Assembly: GCF_900699765.1 (NCBI RefSeq)
Contig: NZ_CAADHO010000001.1
Span: forward strand, 868,001-932,000
Length of the DNA stretch: 64,000 nt
Source: Desulfoluna butyratoxydans
GTDB lineage: Bacteria > Desulfobacterota > Desulfobacteria > Desulfobacterales > Desulfolunaceae
Reading direction: 5' to 3'
Every line of letters starts with the position of its first letter. The first letter of the stretch is position 1. Positions 36,653 through 46,048 of this stretch are shown here, piece after piece. The notes beneath the pieces were generated by a model. That model was not told the origin of the DNA and did not search any database. It saw nothing but the letters and a program-made list of their open reading frames with translations. A program made the position numbers and the translations under genes.

Positions 36653-37256
36653 CTCTTCACACTCCGCTGCAACTGAATTCCCATGACCAGCCCTGTCTCA
36701 CCCGGTGCGACACACGGCACATTGAGCCCTTTGGGATCCGGAGTGTCTCCCCGGCCCAGGGGCATACCCTGCACTACATAACAACAACCGTGCCAGCCCG
36801 ACACCTGAAGCGCCTGAAAAAAGGCCAAGATATAAAAAGGCAGGGTTACTCCGCCCCCGAAAAAACACCGTTTCCCTGCAGGACAACCGCCTGTTTACAT
36901 AGAAACATCCCAACCACGACACACCCCACGACCCAACCGGACACCGTCCTCCCCAAAAAAATGAGGCGAAAAACACAAAGCAGATTTTTTGCTTTGCACC
37001 CCCCCCGCAGCACCCGGAAAAACCTGTCCCACCCCTTCCGTTTCAGCCAGATCTGTACCACACCCCTTCTGACACACCCCGGCCCTGTGGCTCCGGCCCC
37101 TTGAAATTCCATAAGATACGGAACCGCATCAGACGCATTTTTTCCTGTCTTTCCCCCCGGTAACATATTATATACCAAGGTCAGGCAGAGGCCATGGACG
37201 CCGGGTCCTTCCACCGGCCCACGCGACGCCCCATCCATTCTTTCGAGGAAAGCGAC
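36653..37256. other. Intergenic region with no recognised feature
   Basis: Six hundred bases between divergent genes. Small open frames on both strands have biased composition and no ribosome site; the segment 36900-37080 is unusually rich in CCCC/AAAA runs. No repeat element, RNA gene or hairpin terminator was recognised. Confidence 0.5.
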
Positions 37257-37907
37257 ATGGGAATCAAGACACAGGAATCGTTCAACTTCTATTCGCACCT
37301 GGCAGGTGCCCTTGCCTCCCTGGTGGGGACCGTCTACCTTTTGCGCATTGCCAGCCACTCGGCGTCCATGACAATCACCGCCCTTGTCTACGCCCTCTCC
37401 CTGGTCTTTCTCTTTTCGGCCAGCTCCCTGTACCACGCCTTTAAAAAACAGGAAAACGAGCTCTCCTTCTGGCGAAAGATGGATCGCCTGGCCATTTTCT
37501 TTATGATCGCCGGAACCTATACCCCCATCAGCTATTTCTGCCTTGAGGGCAACACGCGCTGGGTCATGATCGCCTTTCAGTGGAGCGTGGTGGGCTTCGG
37601 TCTCATCTCCCAGCTTTTCTTTCCCAGGGCCCCGAGGGTCCTTTATGCCCTCATCTACAGCGCCATGGGATGGTCAGCGGTCTTCCCCATCAAACAGGTG
37701 CTGGCCAACCTCTCGGCCGGACAGACGGTGCTTCTCTTCACGGGCGGCGCCTCCTTTACGGCCGGAGCCCTCATTTACGCCATCAAAAGGCCCCGGCTTG
37801 TCCCGGGGATCTTCAGCTTCCACGAACTCTTCCACATCATGGTCCTTTTGGGCGGCGTTCTCCACTACGCCCTGATTTACCGGGTCTATGCCACGTCCCT
37901 GGCATAA
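37257..37907 (+). CDS. Hemolysin III family membrane protein (TrhA/YqfA)
   Basis: A 216-residue seven-TM protein of the PAQR/hemolysin-III family. Conserved metal-site residues are visible: NFYSHLAGA (His) near the start, SSLYHAF (Ser/His), and HELFHIMVLLGGVLHY near the C-terminus. These are the zinc ligands of the PAQR fold. Bacterial members influence membrane fluidity and energetics; the hemolysin name is historical. GAGGAAA precedes the ATG at 37257, which fits family starts better than 37194. The hydrolase gene behind it overlaps its 3' end by 20 bases. Confidence 0.9.
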   Translation: MGIKTQESFNFYSHLAGALASLVGTVYLLRIASHSASMTITALVYALSLVFLFSASSLYHAFKKQENELSFWRKMDRLAIFFMIAGTYTPISYFCLEGNTRWVMIAFQWSVVGFGLISQLFFPRAPRVLYALIYSAMGWSAVFPIKQVLANLSAGQTVLLFTGGASFTAGALIYAIKRPRLVPGIFSFHELFHIMVLLGGVLHYALIYRVYATSLA

Positions 37908-38853
37908 CACCGCCCCGGACAACGAATGTGACTGCATACTGAAAAACAAGACTGGACAACAAGACGCTTTGATTGAATCACGGAAAGAACAGGTACCATG
38001 CCGGGAATGGGAGTCTCTCGCCCTTGGGGAGATGCTCCGCTTTTATGACGACTACGACGCCTTTGCTCAAGAAGGCGAATCCAAACCACGGAATATCGGC
38101 GCCCCGGTCTTCCTTCGCCACCCGGCAGCCCAAACCGGCATCCTGTTGATCCACGGTTTCATGGCCGCCCCTGAAGAGGTCCGGCAATGGGCCGAGTTCC
38201 TTTACGGGCTCGGGTACACCGTCTACGCCCCCAGGCTGGCAGGCCACGGCACCTCCCCCGCCGACCTTGCCGGGCGCACCTGCGACGACTGGATGGACTC
38301 CGTGGACCGGGGCCACGCCATCCTTAAAACGTGTTGCACGCGCATCGTGGTGGCAGGGTTTTCCACGGGCGCCGGGCTGGCCCTTGCTCAGGCCCTCTTC
38401 AAACCCGAGGCCTTTGAGGCGGTGATCTCGGTCAGTGCCCCCTTAAAATTCAAGAGCCTGTCCGTCTCCGGCGTGGAGGCCTTAAACGACTGGAACCGAC
38501 TCTGCCGGGCCCTGGGCCTCACCTGGTTCACCAAGGAGTTCGTCACCAACCACGCGGACAACCCCCACATCAACTACCTGAAGAGCCCCATCGCAGGCCT
38601 CGTCCAGGTGAAAGCCCTGATGAAGAGGGTCTGGAAAGGCCTGCCTGATCTCTGCCCCCCCGCACTCATCGTCCAGGGCAAAGGCGACCCCAAGGTAAGC
38701 GACAAAAGCGGCAAAAAACTCTTTGCCCGCATCGGCCACGGCAACAAAACCTACCTCGAAATCCCCTTTCACCAGCACGGCATCGTCCGCGGCCCCATTG
38801 CCACGGAGCTCTTTGCCGAGGTGGAACGTTTTCTTATGGAATTTCCGGGTTAA
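37888..38853 (+). CDS. Alpha/beta-hydrolase (carboxylesterase-like)
   Basis: A 321-residue serine hydrolase resembling monoacylglycerol lipase/esterase EstD-type proteins. The oxyanion region is ILLIHGFMAAPEEVRQWAEFL, the nucleophile elbow is VVAGFSTGAGLA (GFSTG), the acid loop is ALIVQGKGDPKVS and the catalytic His is in FHQHGIVRGP. There is no signal peptide. The ATG at 37888 overlaps the hemolysin-III gene; no good ribosome site is visible there, so a start as late as 38032 is possible. Likely cotranscribed with the preceding gene. Substrate unknown, probably short-chain or monoacyl esters. Confidence 0.85.
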   Translation: MPRPWHNTAPDNECDCILKNKTGQQDALIESRKEQVPCREWESLALGEMLRFYDDYDAFAQEGESKPRNIGAPVFLRHPAAQTGILLIHGFMAAPEEVRQWAEFLYGLGYTVYAPRLAGHGTSPADLAGRTCDDWMDSVDRGHAILKTCCTRIVVAGFSTGAGLALAQALFKPEAFEAVISVSAPLKFKSLSVSGVEALNDWNRLCRALGLTWFTKEFVTNHADNPHINYLKSPIAGLVQVKALMKRVWKGLPDLCPPALIVQGKGDPKVSDKSGKKLFARIGHGNKTYLEIPFHQHGIVRGPIATELFAEVERFLMEFPG

Positions 38854-38866
38854 GGGCTTTGCCCTG

Positions 38867-38885
38867 AAATAATAATACATAACGA
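38867..38885. repeat. 19-nt AT-rich motif after a stop codon, copy 2
   Basis: AAATAATAATACATAACGA, identical to 18852-18870 and likewise just after a coding sequence. The remaining 38886-39141 shows nothing else. Confidence 0.6.
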
Positions 38886-39141
38886 CACTCCGCCTTACCC
38901 CGCCTCCCCCTTTTTCCGGGACCGCTGAGCAATGGCTGCGGTCCCTCCATGCCCGCCCAGCCACCCCGGCGGCAAGAGCTTTCCCATCCCTTCACGGCCC
39001 TGAAAGCCGTCCCCCCGCCCGAAATATGCACCGCATCATGGTATTCTGTTCACAGAAATGCTCAAACCGTGCTTTAATATAAACTTGTTATCCCGGTCTC
39101 CGGTCTCATCCACCTGCTCAGCCACAGCAACCGAGGTTTCC

Positions 39142-41133
39142 ATGGGCATTGCAACAGACATCATCCTTATCGTGGTCGCAGCCTTCTGCTGTGGCCTTCT
39201 CATGCAGCGTATCGGTCAACCCCTGATTCTCGGGTACATTGCCGCCGGCATCGCCCTGGGCCCCCATACCGGCCTCACCACCGTTGCCAACATCCACGAC
39301 ATTGAGCTCCTGGCCGAAATCGGCGTGGCCCTGCTGCTCTTTGCCCTGGGCCTGGAGTTCTCCAGCAAAGACCTCAAACCGGTGAAAAAAATCGCCATTA
39401 TAGGCACGCCCCTGCAGATGGGGCTCACCACCGCCCTGGGCTTCGTCATCGGCAAGACCCTGGGATGGGGCTGGCTCCCGGCCCTCTGGCTCGGGGCCCT
39501 CATCTCCCTGTCCAGTACCATGGTCATCCTAAAGACCCTCATGAACCAGGGATGGATGGGCACCCTCTCCAGCAAGGTCATGGTGGGCATGCTCATCATC
39601 CAGGACCTGGCCGTGGTGCCCTTTATGATCATCCTGCCCCAGCTCAGCACACCGGGCATGGGCCTGGACAATCTGGGGGCCGCGGCCGCCAAGGCCACGA
39701 TTTTTCTTGTTGCCATGATTTTCCTGGGCACCCGCCTTCTGCCCCGACTGCTGGCCCACATCGCCCGCCTGGGGTCCCGGGAGCTTTTTCTGCTGGCCAT
39801 CACCGCCATCGGCCTGGGCATCGGCTACCTCACCTACCTGGTGGGCCTCTCCTTTGCCTTCGGCGCCTTTGTGGCGGGCATGGTCCTGAGCGAATCGGAT
39901 TACGGGCATCAGGCCTTAAGCGACATCATCCCCTTGAGGGACCTCTTCGGGCTCCTCTTCTTCGCCTCGGTGGGCATGCTCCTGGATCTCACCTTCCTCA
40001 GAGACCACCTCGGGGCGGTGCTTCTCCTGGTCACGGTCATCAGCCTGGGCAAGGGCCTCATCTTCATGGGGGTCACCCGCCTCTTCGGCTACGGCAACGT
40101 GGTGCCTCTGGCCGTGGGCCTGGGCCTGTTTCAGGTGGGAGAGTTCTCCTTTGTCCTGGCACGGGTGGGGGTGGCAACAGCCTCCATCAGCCATGACCTC
40201 TACAGCCTGCTCCTCACCACGGCGGTGCTCACCATGGTCCTTACCCCCATTGTCTCGGGCCTGACCCCACGACTCTACACCCTGAAAAAACGATGGTTCC
40301 GCCATGAACCCCTGGAGACCGTCAACGTCCCGGAAGAGGGGTTCCAGGACCACGTGGTCATTGCCGGGGGCGGACGTGTGGGGCGCCACATCGCATCGGC
40401 CCTCAAGGCCATGGGCCTTCCCTTTGTCATCATTGAACTCGACCAGCGGCGGGTGGAGCTGGCCAGGCAGGACAACCTGCCCGTGGTCTTCGGCGACGCC
40501 TGCCACGAGATCGTGCTGGAGGCGGCCGACATCCTGAGGGCCCGCCTCCTGCTCATCACCCTCCCCGGCCCGGTGGAAGCCCGTTCCGTGGTCACTCATG
40601 CCCGGAACATGGCCGAAGACATCACCATCATCACCCGGGCCTCGGGCAGGGAGTTCATCGAAATATTCAAGGACATGAACGTCTCCGAGGTGATCCTGCC
40701 GGAATTCGAGGCCGGCCAGGAGATGACACGCAAAGCCCTGCTCCACCTGCGCGTTCCCCCCACGGAGATCCAGCACCAGACCGAGACCCTCCGGCAGAAG
40801 ATCTTTGCCCCCATGCTGGGCGATCACGAGCAGATGACCACCCTGGGCCAGCTCTCCAGGGCGGAACAGCAGTTCGACCTGCAGTGGGTCCGCTTAGAAC
40901 CCTCGGGAGCCCTGGTGGGCTGCACCCTGGGCGAGGCGCGCATCCGCACGGAAACCGGGGTGTCCGTGGTGGGCGTCCTCCGGGGCGAGACCCTCATCCC
41001 CAACCCCGACGCCGACCTGAGGCTCTTGGCCTGCGACCTGGTGGCCATCATCGGCACCGACGACGCCCGCAGCCTCTTCCAGGCCCTGGCCGGTATCAAC
41101 ACGCCCGATCTCGATACCGAGGTGCTGGAGTAA
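39142..41133 (+). CDS. Kef/RosB-type cation:proton antiporter with RCK domain
   Basis: A 663-residue monovalent-cation/proton antiporter-2 protein. The membrane part (about 1-385) carries ~12 hydrophobic segments with [22 protein letters not shown] and the [12 protein letters not shown] block. The cytosolic part is a TrkA-N/RCK domain ([19 protein letters not shown], then [17 protein letters not shown]) and a TrkA-C-like domain at the C-terminus. The ATG at 39142 follows GAGG; the longer ORF start lacks a site. Probably a ligand-gated K+ efflux system for pH or electrophile stress. Monocistronic or with the protease gene 27 bases downstream. Confidence 0.92.
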   Translation: MGIATDIILIVVAAFCCGLLMQRIGQPLILGYIAAGIALGPHTGLTTVANIHDIELLAEIGVALLLFALGLEFSSKDLKPVKKIAIIGTPLQMGLTTALGFVIGKTLGWGWLPALWLGALISLSSTMVILKTLMNQGWMGTLSSKVMVGMLIIQDLAVVPFMIILPQLSTPGMGLDNLGAAAAKATIFLVAMIFLGTRLLPRLLAHIARLGSRELFLLAITAIGLGIGYLTYLVGLSFAFGAFVAGMVLSESDYGHQALSDIIPLRDLFGLLFFASVGMLLDLTFLRDHLGAVLLLVTVISLGKGLIFMGVTRLFGYGNVVPLAVGLGLFQVGEFSFVLARVGVATASISHDLYSLLLTTAVLTMVLTPIVSGLTPRLYTLKKRWFRHEPLETVNVPEEGFQDHVVIAGGGRVGRHIASALKAMGLPFVIIELDQRRVELARQDNLPVVFGDACHEIVLEAADILRARLLLITLPGPVEARSVVTHARNMAEDITIITRASGREFIEIFKDMNVSEVILPEFEAGQEMTRKALLHLRVPPTEIQHQTETLRQKIFAPMLGDHEQMTTLGQLSRAEQQFDLQWVRLEPSGALVGCTLGEARIRTETGVSVVGVLRGETLIPNPDADLRLLACDLVAIIGTDDARSLFQALAGINTPDLDTEVLE

Positions 41134-41160
41134 GAATTCATACACACACGGACAACCGCC

Positions 41161-42255
41161 ATGAAATGCCCAAAGTGCCACCACGAACAAGTCGCTGAAA
41201 AGGAGTGCGAAGCCTGCGGTATCGTCTTCGAAAAATACCGAATGATGCAGGAACGCCTCAAGGATCCCATCCACAGCGTCTCAGACCGGACGCCCACCCG
41301 GCTGCCCGTGATTCCCCTCCCCAAATGGGCACGCGTCACGCTCAGCATAAGCATTGTCTGGGTCTTTATTGCCGGTGCCATACACCTCAGCACCCGGTCC
41401 TTCACCCCAAAACCCGATGCATCCCCCCAAGCCCGGCCTGCCACCGGCATCACCCGGCAACTCTACGAGTTCATGCAGCCCGGAAACCCCATTGAAGAGA
41501 GCCAGCTGGCAACGGTGTTCATCGAAACGCCCTGGGGCTCGGGCTCGGGGTTTTTCATCGCCCCGGACTGCCGCATCATCACCAACAAGCATGTCCTCAC
41601 CATAAGTGAAGAGGAGATCCAGGTCCTGCGAGACAAAATTTTCATGCTTGACTATGTCATCAGCAGCAAGCAAAAAAGCATCGAAGATGCCGAAGATAAG
41701 GCGCCCTATGTGGCGGATCCCACCCTCTCCATGGAGATCGATACCTACATCCAGCGGGAACGGGAGGACAGCGCCTCCCTCGCCCAGCAGTACGCAGAGA
41801 TGAAGAGCCGCCTTGCGGCCATCGAAGAGAACCGGGAAAATCCCTCTTACACGATCATCCTTTACGACGACTCCACCTACACGGCCACCGACGTCACCTT
41901 CAGCGACACCCATGACCTGGCCCTCCTGCGGCTGGACCAGAAAGAGTGCCCCTGCCTGAAGAAGGGAGAATCCGATGCCCTGAAAATCGGCCAGCCTGTC
42001 TTCACCATCGGCAACCCCCTGGGGCTTTCCCACACCGTGACCTCCGGTATTGTCTCCGGAAAACGAAGCCATGAAGGCCACGCCTACATCCAGACCGACG
42101 CCCCCATCAACCCCGGCAACAGCGGCGGCCCCCTCATTGATGAAACAGGCCGTGTGGTCGGCATCAACACCATGGTCCTCTCCGACTCCGAAGGCATCGG
42201 TTTTGCCATTCCCATTGAGGCGGCCCTGGATGAATTCCAGGGGTTAACCCCTTAA
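41161..42255 (+). CDS. Membrane-anchored S1C (DegP-like) serine protease with N-terminal zinc ribbon
   Basis: A 364-residue protease. The N-terminus holds a CxxC...CxxC zinc ribbon (MKCPKCHHEQ, CEACGIVFEKY), then one TM helix (about 61-77). A trypsin-like domain follows with His in IITNKHVL, Asp in HDLALLRL and Ser in NPGNSGGPLID. Between His and Asp lies a ~60-residue charged, probably coiled-coil insert, unusual for DegP. There is no PDZ domain. The ribbon would face the cytosol and the protease the periplasm. It lies 27 bases after the antiporter gene. Confidence 0.87.
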   Translation: MKCPKCHHEQVAEKECEACGIVFEKYRMMQERLKDPIHSVSDRTPTRLPVIPLPKWARVTLSISIVWVFIAGAIHLSTRSFTPKPDASPQARPATGITRQLYEFMQPGNPIEESQLATVFIETPWGSGSGFFIAPDCRIITNKHVLTISEEEIQVLRDKIFMLDYVISSKQKSIEDAEDKAPYVADPTLSMEIDTYIQREREDSASLAQQYAEMKSRLAAIEENRENPSYTIILYDDSTYTATDVTFSDTHDLALLRLDQKECPCLKKGESDALKIGQPVFTIGNPLGLSHTVTSGIVSGKRSHEGHAYIQTDAPINPGNSGGPLIDETGRVVGINTMVLSDSEGIGFAIPIEAALDEFQGLTP

Positions 42256-42319
42256 GGGTCCCTTTCCATTTTACCTGGGATGTGGCATAGTAACGCCCCC
42301 GATAATCGGAGTCATTCTT

Positions 42320-42350
42320 TCCGGAAGCCCCGCCACAGGGAGCTTCCGGA
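42320..42350. repeat. Inverted repeat TCCGGAAGC/GCTTCCGGA
   Basis: Nine-base perfect arms at 42320-42328 and 42342-42350, 65 bases after the protease stop and 100 before the GltD-like gene. No T-run follows, so termination is doubtful; it may be an operator or mRNA stem. Confidence 0.4.
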
Positions 42351-42449
42351 CATGCCTTTGGGGCCGCTGTTCCACGCACCGCAGAACCGACCGCGCATCG
42401 CCGCAACACCCCGGCCCAAAGGCACCACCCCAACCGTGAGGAGTCTGCC

Positions 42450-43697
42450 TTGGGAACCCATGTCATCGAAGAGGCCAACCAGTGCCTTGTCTGTAAAAAA
42501 CCCCGCTGTACCACGGGATGCCCCGTTTCCACCCCCATCCGCGACATGATCGAGCTCTTCAGGAAAGGCGAGATGATGGAGGCCGGACGCCTGCTGTTCG
42601 AAAACAACCCCCTGTCCGTCATCTGCTCGCTGATCTGCCCCCATGAAAAGTTCTGCGAGGGCCACTGCGTGCTCTCGGCAAAAAAAAAGCCCGTGGCCAT
42701 CAGCACCATCGAGCAGTACATCTCCTCTTACTTCCTCACCCGACACGACATGGCGCCCCGTGAATCAAGAGAAGAGCGCGTGGCCGTCATCGGCTCGGGC
42801 CCTGCAGGCCTTACCGTGGCCATCCTCATGGCCCTCAAAGGATACAGGGTCACCATCTTCGAGTCTGCGGAGCGCACCGGCGGCATCCTGCGCTACGGCA
42901 TCCCCGAATACCGCCTGCCCAAAAAGGTCCTGGACAGCCTGGACGAGCTCTTGGAAAGACTCTCGGTAAAGGTGCGCCCCAACACCCTCATCGGCCCGGT
43001 GATCACCATCGACGATCTCAAGCGGGACGGCTACCAGAGCATCTTCATCGGCACCGGGGTGTGGAAGCCCCGCCCCTTGCGCATCCAGGGCGAAAGCCTC
43101 GGCCACGTGCACTACGCCATCAACTACCTGAAAAACCCGGATGTCTATCGCCTGGGCAGGCGGGTGGCCATCATCGGCGCCGGAAACGTGGCCATGGACG
43201 TGGCCCGCACCGCCTTGAGAAAAGGGGCCCAGGAGGTCACCGTGGTCTACCGGCGCAGCGAAGCCGAGATGCCCGCCACCCCCTTTGAGTACGATTACGC
43301 CAAAGTGGAAGGGGTGGAGTTCGCCTTTCAGACCAACCCCGTTGCCATCACCGACGAAGGCCTTGTGGTGGAATCCACGGTCAGAAGCGAAGACGCCGAA
43401 GGCAACGCCACCTACACCCCGGACCCGGCCACCCGGACCCTCTTTCCCGCAGACGCCGTCATGATCGCCGCAAGCCAGACCCCCCAGGCCAATATTGTGG
43501 CCACGGCCACCGGCATCGAGGTGGCCAAGGGGGGCCTTGTCATCACCGACGACTGCGGCAGAACCACCATGGAAGGGGTCTTTGCCTCCGGGGACGTGGT
43601 TACCGGCGCCAAAACCGTGGTGGAGGCCGTGGCCTTCTCCAAACGGGCCGTGGCTGCCATGGAAACGTATATGGACGGCAAGGCGGGGACACCTTAG
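42450..43697 (+). CDS. GltD-like FAD/NAD(P)-dependent oxidoreductase
   Basis: A 415-residue protein like the glutamate synthase small subunit and NfnB-type enzymes. The start is TTG at 42450 with GAGGAG upstream. N-terminal cysteines CLVCKKPRCTTGCP and CSLICPHEKFCEGHC would bind two 4Fe-4S clusters. Then come the FAD site VAVIGSGPAGLTVAILMALKG, the NAD(P) site VAIIGAGNVAMDVARTALRKG and the C-terminal GVFASGDVVTGAKTVVEAV. No large subunit (gltB) or Nfn partner is adjacent, so it could be a stand-alone NADPH-dependent module or pair with a distant subunit. Confidence 0.87.
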   Translation: MGTHVIEEANQCLVCKKPRCTTGCPVSTPIRDMIELFRKGEMMEAGRLLFENNPLSVICSLICPHEKFCEGHCVLSAKKKPVAISTIEQYISSYFLTRHDMAPRESREERVAVIGSGPAGLTVAILMALKGYRVTIFESAERTGGILRYGIPEYRLPKKVLDSLDELLERLSVKVRPNTLIGPVITIDDLKRDGYQSIFIGTGVWKPRPLRIQGESLGHVHYAINYLKNPDVYRLGRRVAIIGAGNVAMDVARTALRKGAQEVTVVYRRSEAEMPATPFEYDYAKVEGVEFAFQTNPVAITDEGLVVESTVRSEDAEGNATYTPDPATRTLFPADAVMIAASQTPQANIVATATGIEVAKGGLVITDDCGRTTMEGVFASGDVVTGAKTVVEAVAFSKRAVAAMETYMDGKAGTP

Positions 43698-43758
43698 CCC
43701 GGATAGTTCACGGGTCGGGTGCACCCATAGTCAAGGCATCAGAGCTGCAGGAACAGAT

Positions 43759-45681
43759 TCACTGTTCACTGATCCCCAATTCTCTCTCACACCACGCCAT
43801 CACCTCATGGAAGGGCTCGGTCTCCAGGGCGGCAAACCCTTTTTCGCCCCGGGTACGGGACAGGGAGGGAGAGGGGATGCCGCAGAGAAACTTGGCGATG
43901 AGGCGCGGATCCCGGTTGGAAAGTCCGGCAACAAAGGCCCCGGCCACCTCGTCAAGGCGCAGGGTCGACAGGTCGCGGGCATGGGGGGCAGGCGGGATGG
44001 GACGATGCTTGCCAAGGCAGACCGAACAACTCCCGCAGGGGCGCTCCAGGGGCTCGCCAAAGTAGGCGGAGAGCGCCTGGGACAGGCAGGCCGTGCCGTC
44101 GGCAAGATCAAGGACCTGATGAATCCGCGCCACCTCGGAGCCCTCTTTCCGGCTGAAGAGATCGTGGAGTCGCTCTGCCAGGCCGGGCACGTCCACCTGT
44201 TGCTGGAGAATCTCAAAGACATCCACGGCCCGGCCCTGCTTCAGGGTGATCATTCCCTGCTCTTCAAACCAGGAGAGGGCACTCAGGATCCGCTCCCGCG
44301 GAGACCCTGTGGCCTGGCAGACCGCCTGCATGTCTGGATAGCTCCACACCTTCTTGTCGTCGGACAGGGAGAAGAGCGTCTCCACAAAGGCACGGCGGTC
44401 CCCTTGAAACACATCGATGATGGCCCCTTTGGGGCGCTCGTACTTAAAGGCGTAATTCTCGAAAAAGACCCGCACAGGCTTGATCACCCCGAAAAGCTCC
44501 AGGTACACAAGCAATGTCTTTAAAGGCAGGGGCCGCATGTCCAGTTGCCGGGAGAGCTCGGACTGCCTCACCTCCCAGTTCTTTTCGGGGTGGGCGGCGA
44601 TCCCGGAGACCAGCTTGAAAATGCTCTCTTTGGACGGGGTATCCCCGTAGACAAAGTTCTCCAGGGTGTGAATCCCCTCCCGGGAGCCGATGAGGGTGCA
44701 GGCGGAGAGCTCGCCGTCGCGACCCGCCCGGCCGATCTCCTGGCTGTACCCCTCGATGGATTTGGGCGGGTCAAAGTGGATCACCTTGCGGATGTCACTC
44801 TTGTCGATGCCCATGCCAAAGGCGATGGTGGCGGCCACCGTAGGCAAAGAGCCCTCCATGAACCGGTTCTGGATGGACGCCCGGACGTCCGGTGCCAGCC
44901 CCGCATGGTAGGCTTCACAGGGAAACCCGTTTTCCGTCAGAAAGGCCGCCGCAGCCTCTGCCCCTTTCTGAAGGGTGGTGTAAACGATGGCCGGACCACG
45001 GGGTTCATCCCCCATGGCCGCCAGGAGCGCACCACGCTTTTCGGCGTATGTGGCCGCCGGAAGCACCCGGAGGTGCAGGTTGGGCCGGAAAAAGCCGGTG
45101 CGGACCACGCTCTCTTCCCCCATGCCGAACTTCTCGCAGATATCCCGGGCCACCTTGGGCGTTGCCGTGGCCGTGAGCAAAAGCACCTGGGGAATATTAT
45201 AAAAGGCCTTGTACTCAGGAATCTTCAGGTAATCGGGCCGGAAGTTGTGGCCCCACTCGGAGATGCAGTGGGCCTCGTCCACCACAAGGAGCGAAAGGTT
45301 CATGCGCTTGAGCTGCTCCCTGAAGATCTCGTTTCGAAGGCGCTCCACCGACACCATGAGGATCTTGAGGGTCCCGTCCATGGCCTCCCCCAAAATCTTC
45401 CGGGACGCCTCGCGGGTCAGGGTGGAATCCAGACGGGCCGCCGGGATCCCCTTGGCCTTGAGGAAATCCTCCTGATCCTTCATCAGGGCGATGAGGGGCG
45501 AAATCACCACGGTGAGCCCGGGCAATGCCAGGGCCGGAAGCTGGTAACAAAGGGACTTGCCCGCCCCCGTGGGAAACACCGCCAGGGCCGAGCCCCCCCC
45601 CAGGATCCTCTCCACCACCGGCTCCTGCCCCTGCCGAAACCCCGAAAAGCCAAACCGATTAAGCAGCTCTGCTGTGTTCAT
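43759..45681 (-). CDS. recQ: ATP-dependent DNA helicase RecQ
   Basis: A 640-residue superfamily-2 helicase for recombination and fork repair. Visible are the motif FGFSGFRQGQEPVVERIL (motif 0), Walker A PTGAGKSLCYQLPAL, DEAH in VVDEAHCISEWGHNFRPDY, the helicase C-domain with GMGIDKSDIRKVIHFD and QEIGRAGRDG, and CGSCSVC of the zinc-binding region. The C-terminal HRDC domain is not clearly recognisable and the RQC region is divergent, as in the shorter RecQ lineages. Convergent with the GltD-like gene. Confidence 0.93.
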   Translation of the reverse strand: MNTAELLNRFGFSGFRQGQEPVVERILGGGSALAVFPTGAGKSLCYQLPALALPGLTVVISPLIALMKDQEDFLKAKGIPAARLDSTLTREASRKILGEAMDGTLKILMVSVERLRNEIFREQLKRMNLSLLVVDEAHCISEWGHNFRPDYLKIPEYKAFYNIPQVLLLTATATPKVARDICEKFGMGEESVVRTGFFRPNLHLRVLPAATYAEKRGALLAAMGDEPRGPAIVYTTLQKGAEAAAAFLTENGFPCEAYHAGLAPDVRASIQNRFMEGSLPTVAATIAFGMGIDKSDIRKVIHFDPPKSIEGYSQEIGRAGRDGELSACTLIGSREGIHTLENFVYGDTPSKESIFKLVSGIAAHPEKNWEVRQSELSRQLDMRPLPLKTLLVYLELFGVIKPVRVFFENYAFKYERPKGAIIDVFQGDRRAFVETLFSLSDDKKVWSYPDMQAVCQATGSPRERILSALSWFEEQGMITLKQGRAVDVFEILQQQVDVPGLAERLHDLFSRKEGSEVARIHQVLDLADGTACLSQALSAYFGEPLERPCGSCSVCLGKHRPIPPAPHARDLSTLRLDEVAGAFVAGLSNRDPRLIAKFLCGIPSPSLSRTRGEKGFAALETEPFHEVMAWCERELGISEQ

Positions 45682-45720
45682 GATCTCCTTTCCTCATCAA
45701 ACGTGGTCACGATTCAGGTC

Positions 45721-45749
45721 AAAAAGCGACCCGTCGGAGGCAACTGAAT
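45721..45749. repeat. Isolated right end of the MITE-like family
   Basis: AAAAAGCGACCCGTCGGAGGC + AACTGAATC, matching the right ends at 19.13 and 28.81 kb, 40 bases upstream of the recQ start. No matching left end nearby, so this is a solo or decayed end. Confidence 0.55.
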
Positions 45750-45880
45750 CCTTACACAGGCCTGGAATGTGCCCCTTATGCCCCGTCATGCAACCAGAAA
45801 CCCATGGGTGTTGTCAACAGGTGTAATCTTCATCCAGAAAAGATTAACCTATCGGCCAAAACACACCGATTTCCTTCCAC

Positions 45881-45931
45881 AAAAAAAGCCCCCTGGCTTT
45901 TTCCGAAGAACACGGAGAAACCCAGGGGGCT
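45881..45931 (-). terminator. Terminator for the Cache-type chemoreceptor gene
   Basis: On the minus strand the stem AGCCCCCTGG (45922-45931) pairs with CCAGGGGGCT (45887-45896) and is followed by T7. It lies ~118 bases after the MCP stop codon. Confidence 0.8.
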
Positions 45932-46048
45932 ACCAAAGGTTTATGGTCCAGCTTTTATCAAAAAACGGCCACCGGAAGCCTTTCCCTTCAACCTTTCACC
46001 CTATTACCTATTACCTTTCGCCCTTAGCCTTTATCCTTATTACCATTC

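Noticed and set aside
42320..42350. Terminator between the S1C protease and GltD-like genes
   Set aside because: The stem is perfect but short and lacks any T-run, so it is listed only as an inverted repeat.
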